Assembly (NCBI GenBank): GCA_009720755.1
Contig: WNKV01000009.1
Span: forward strand, 124,001-188,000
Source of the DNA: Rhodoplanes serenus
Lineage (GTDB): Bacteria; Pseudomonadota; Alphaproteobacteria; Rhizobiales; Xanthobacteraceae
Reading direction: 5' to 3'
Length of the DNA: 64,000 nt
In this document: positions 62,505-64,000 of the stretch, piece after piece
How positions within the stretch are numbered: the first letter of the stretch is position 1
How the letters are laid out: each line of letters opens with the position of its first letter
The notes under the pieces: generated by a model
Told to the model about the DNA's origin: nothing
Database searches by the model: none
The model's input: only the letters and a program-made list of their open reading frames with translations
Translations under genes and position numbers: made by a program

Positions 62505-63289
62505 GGCCGGCCGGCACCGTCCGGGTAATGACGTGGAACATCCACGGCGCGCTCGGACTCAATCCCGATTTCGATCTCGCCCGGGTGATCGCGCTGATCG
62601 AGCGGCACGATCCCGACATCGTGGCGCTCCAGGAGGTCGACTCGCGCCGGCCGCGCTCCGCCGACGCCGATCCGTTCGCGGTGATCGAGCGGACGCTGGG
62701 CCATTACGGGCTCGGCGCCAAGTCGATCGTCACGGCGGACGGCGCCTACGGGCAGATGCTGCTCAGCCGCTGGCGGCCGCGCGCCTGGGCGGCGCACGAC
62801 ATCTCCTATCCGGAGCGCGAGCCGCGCCGCGCCATCGTGGCCGACATCGACACGGCGCACGGCCCGTGCCGGGTGATCGCGACGCATCTCGGCTTGAGCT
62901 TCGGCGAGCGGCGCAGCCAGGCGCGCGCGCTGCTGGCCCTGATCGAGGAGAGCCCGTCCACCACCGTGGTGGTGGGCGACTTCAACGACTGGCTGTTCGC
63001 CGGCTCGGTGCGGGCGGTGCTGCGCGGCGCCTGCCCGGGGCGCACGCGCTTCCGCACCTTCCCGTCGCACTGGCCGCTGTTCCGGCTCGATCGCATCTAC
63101 TGCCGGCCGGCGTGCGCACTGGTGTCGGCGTTCACCGACCGGGCGGCGCGCGGGCTGTCGGACCATCTGCCGGTGATCGCCGACGTCGCCGTCACGGTCG
63201 ACGTCGCGGCCGATCAGCCGGCCAGCTCCTCACAAGACGAGACGATGGTGGCGAAGCGGTCGGCGAGCGCTGCCAGCGCATTGCGGTGA
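62501..63289 (+). CDS. Endonuclease/exonuclease/phosphatase (EEP) family phosphodiesterase
   Basis: A 262-residue EEP-fold protein. Motifs in order are MTWNIHG (Asn metal ligand), IVALQEVDSRRPRS (Glu metal ligand), ATHLGLSFGERRSQA, VVVGDFNDW (Asp/Asn) and LSDHLPVIADV (Asp-His catalytic end). The GTG at 62501 overlaps the upstream stop and has GGGAG nine bases before; an ATG at 62528 is possible. Translational coupling to a PLD-type protein suggests action on the same lipid, for example head-group or phosphate removal. DNA repair nucleases share the fold, so the substrate is open. The last 76 bases overlap the convergent gene. Confidence 0.88.
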   Translation: MRPAGTVRVMTWNIHGALGLNPDFDLARVIALIERHDPDIVALQEVDSRRPRSADADPFAVIERTLGHYGLGAKSIVTADGAYGQMLLSRWRPRAWAAHDISYPEREPRRAIVADIDTAHGPCRVIATHLGLSFGERRSQARALLALIEESPSTTVVVGDFNDWLFAGSVRAVLRGACPGRTRFRTFPSHWPLFRLDRIYCRPACALVSAFTDRAARGLSDHLPVIADVAVTVDVAADQPASSSQDETMVAKRSASAASALR

Positions 63290-63813
63290 ACCTCGGCGGC
63301 CGGCACCAGCGAGCCGTCGAGCGGGTGGCGCAGGTCGCGCGTCGCCGTCGCGGCCGCCACCACCGTGGGGGCGAGACCGAGATCGACGGCCCCGCGGGCG
63401 GTCGCCTCCACGCACATATGCGTCATGAAGCCGACAAGGACGAGCGACGAGCGATGCAGCGCGTGCAGGCGGTCGGCCAAATCGGTGCTGGCGAACGCAT
63501 TGGGCAGGCCCTTGACGAGCACCGGCTCGCCCGGTGCCGGCGTCGCCGGCGACGCCACCTCGATGCCGCGCGTGCCGGGCGCGAAGGGGCCGCCGCCCTT
63601 GCTCTGATGCACCACATGGATCACCGGCGTGCCGGCGCGGCGGGCGCGCGCGAGCAGGCGTCCGATCTCGTCCAGGGCAGCATCGATGCCGACGAGCGGC
63701 AGGCGGCCGTCGACATATTCGCGCTGGGCATCGATCACCACCAGCACGGTGTCGGTCAGGTTGGCCGGAGCCGGCGTCGCACCGGCGAGCTCGAAAAGAG
63801 TCTGGGGGGACAT
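63214..63813 (-). CDS. Isochorismatase-family cysteine hydrolase
   Basis: A 199-residue alpha/beta hydrolase of the isochorismatase-like group. The Asp-Lys-Cys triad is visible as Asp28 (VVIDAQREY), Lys101 (VKGLPNAF) and Cys134 (FMTHMCVEATAR). The conserved cis-peptide pattern GFMTHMC is intact. Relatives hydrolyse amides such as nicotinamide or N-carbamoyl compounds, or vinyl ethers; this one's substrate is not clear. It begins after a GTGACGTCAC palindrome and ends inside the 3' end of the EEP gene. Confidence 0.9.
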   Translation of the reverse strand: MSPQTLFELAGATPAPANLTDTVLVVIDAQREYVDGRLPLVGIDAALDEIGRLLARARRAGTPVIHVVHQSKGGGPFAPGTRGIEVASPATPAPGEPVLVKGLPNAFASTDLADRLHALHRSSLVLVGFMTHMCVEATARGAVDLGLAPTVVAAATATRDLRHPLDGSLVPAAEVHRNALAALADRFATIVSSCEELAG

Positions 63814-63917
63814 GGTGACGTCACGGCCTCTACGGAACACGGAGGACGGAAGCAGAGCACGGAAATGCGGGGAACGGAAATCAGGAAAGCGAGCCGACCG
63901 ACGGCCCTGCGGACTGA

Positions 63918-63999
63918 ATACCAACGGCAGCACTCTCGGACTGCATCCTCCGGCCGAAGGCCAGGCACGACGAGTCGACATCGGCAGCCATCGGGATGA
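63918..63999 (-). repeat. Deleted copy of repeat element type B at the window edge
   Basis: Read on the minus strand, GCTGCCGATGTCGACTCGTCGTGCC and then GGAGGATGCAGTCCGAGAGTG with its TGCCG(T)TGGTAT tail repeat the outer parts of 42798-42936, but the middle (both hairpins and spacer) is missing. It lies upstream of the isochorismatase gene and may continue past the window. Between it and that gene is a purine-rich stretch with several ACGGAA/ACGGAG words (63831-63880). Confidence 0.6.
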
Positions 64000-64000
64000 G

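Noticed and set aside
1-64000. tRNA, rRNA, riboswitch or insertion sequence
   Set aside because: I found no cloverleaf with a TTCGANNC arm and matching acceptor, no rRNA-like segment, no recognisable riboswitch core ahead of riboflavin, metal-transport or amino-acid genes, and no transposase or integrase. A covariance-model scan would be needed to exclude weak cases.

Overview
The window is chromosomal DNA of very high GC content (roughly two thirds or more by eye), with dense, mostly intact genes and no tRNA, rRNA, transposase, integrase or CRISPR array that I can see. Gene content points to an alphaproteobacterium of the Rhizobiales (Hyphomicrobiales), probably near the Bradyrhizobiaceae/Xanthobacteraceae. 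The pointers are the order Do-protease / response regulator / sensor kinase / glnE, a PleC/DivJ-like PAS kinase beside pepN, the core run pdxH / surface antigen / J-protein / fabI / aroC / ribBX / DUF1194, and dispersed palindromic repeats of the 'CCCGGC ... GCCGGG ... GAC' kind. The taxonomic placement is inference from remembered synteny.

Layout. 1-3156 (minus): a GntR-regulated branched-chain-amino-acid-type ABC transporter operon (gntR, substrate-binding protein, livH, start of livM). 3623-5664 (plus): leuCD without leuB. 5732-6826 (minus): a CorA-type channel. 7152-14257 (plus): Do-type protease with a strong terminator, two-component pair, glnE. 14558-15453 (plus): an Xre-RES toxin-antitoxin pair. 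15481-22754 (minus): kup, a PAS histidine kinase, pepN. 23106-34094 is the most accessory-looking region. It holds four Bug/TctC-type periplasmic binding proteins without TctA/TctB partners, a HAD-fold protein whose catalytic residues are all replaced, an IlvD/Edd sugar-acid dehydratase, a DapA-family lyase, an IclR regulator with a likely operator, and an MFS transporter. I read it as a candidate acid-sugar or organic-acid catabolic locus. 34352-42535: a metallo-beta-lactamase-fold hydrolase, DUF1499 protein, class III aminotransferase, L,D-transpeptidase lipoprotein, a small ORF, a second CorA-type gene and GTP-type PEP carboxykinase.

43109-52253 (minus) is a complete glycerol/dihydroxyacetone locus: glpR, glpD, glpK, glpF, dhaK, dhaL and a DhaM-HPr-EnzymeI fusion. 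GlpF would admit glycerol. GlpK and GlpD would convert it to dihydroxyacetone phosphate. The DhaKL plus fusion protein would phosphorylate dihydroxyacetone directly from PEP, and the nearby PEP carboxykinase is metabolically complementary. 52391-60018 carries core biosynthesis genes (SDR, pdxH, lipoprotein, J-protein, fabI, aroC, ribBX, DUF1194). 60318-63813 holds a phospholipase D/VTT fusion protein, an overlapping EEP-family phosphodiesterase, and a convergent isochorismatase-family hydrolase.

No single obviously new defence or mobile system is present. The best candidates for something undescribed are the Bug/dehydratase/lyase locus with its HAD pseudoenzyme, the coupled PLD-VTT + EEP pair, and the dispersed palindromic repeat family, one copy of which sits in front of the toxin-antitoxin pair.
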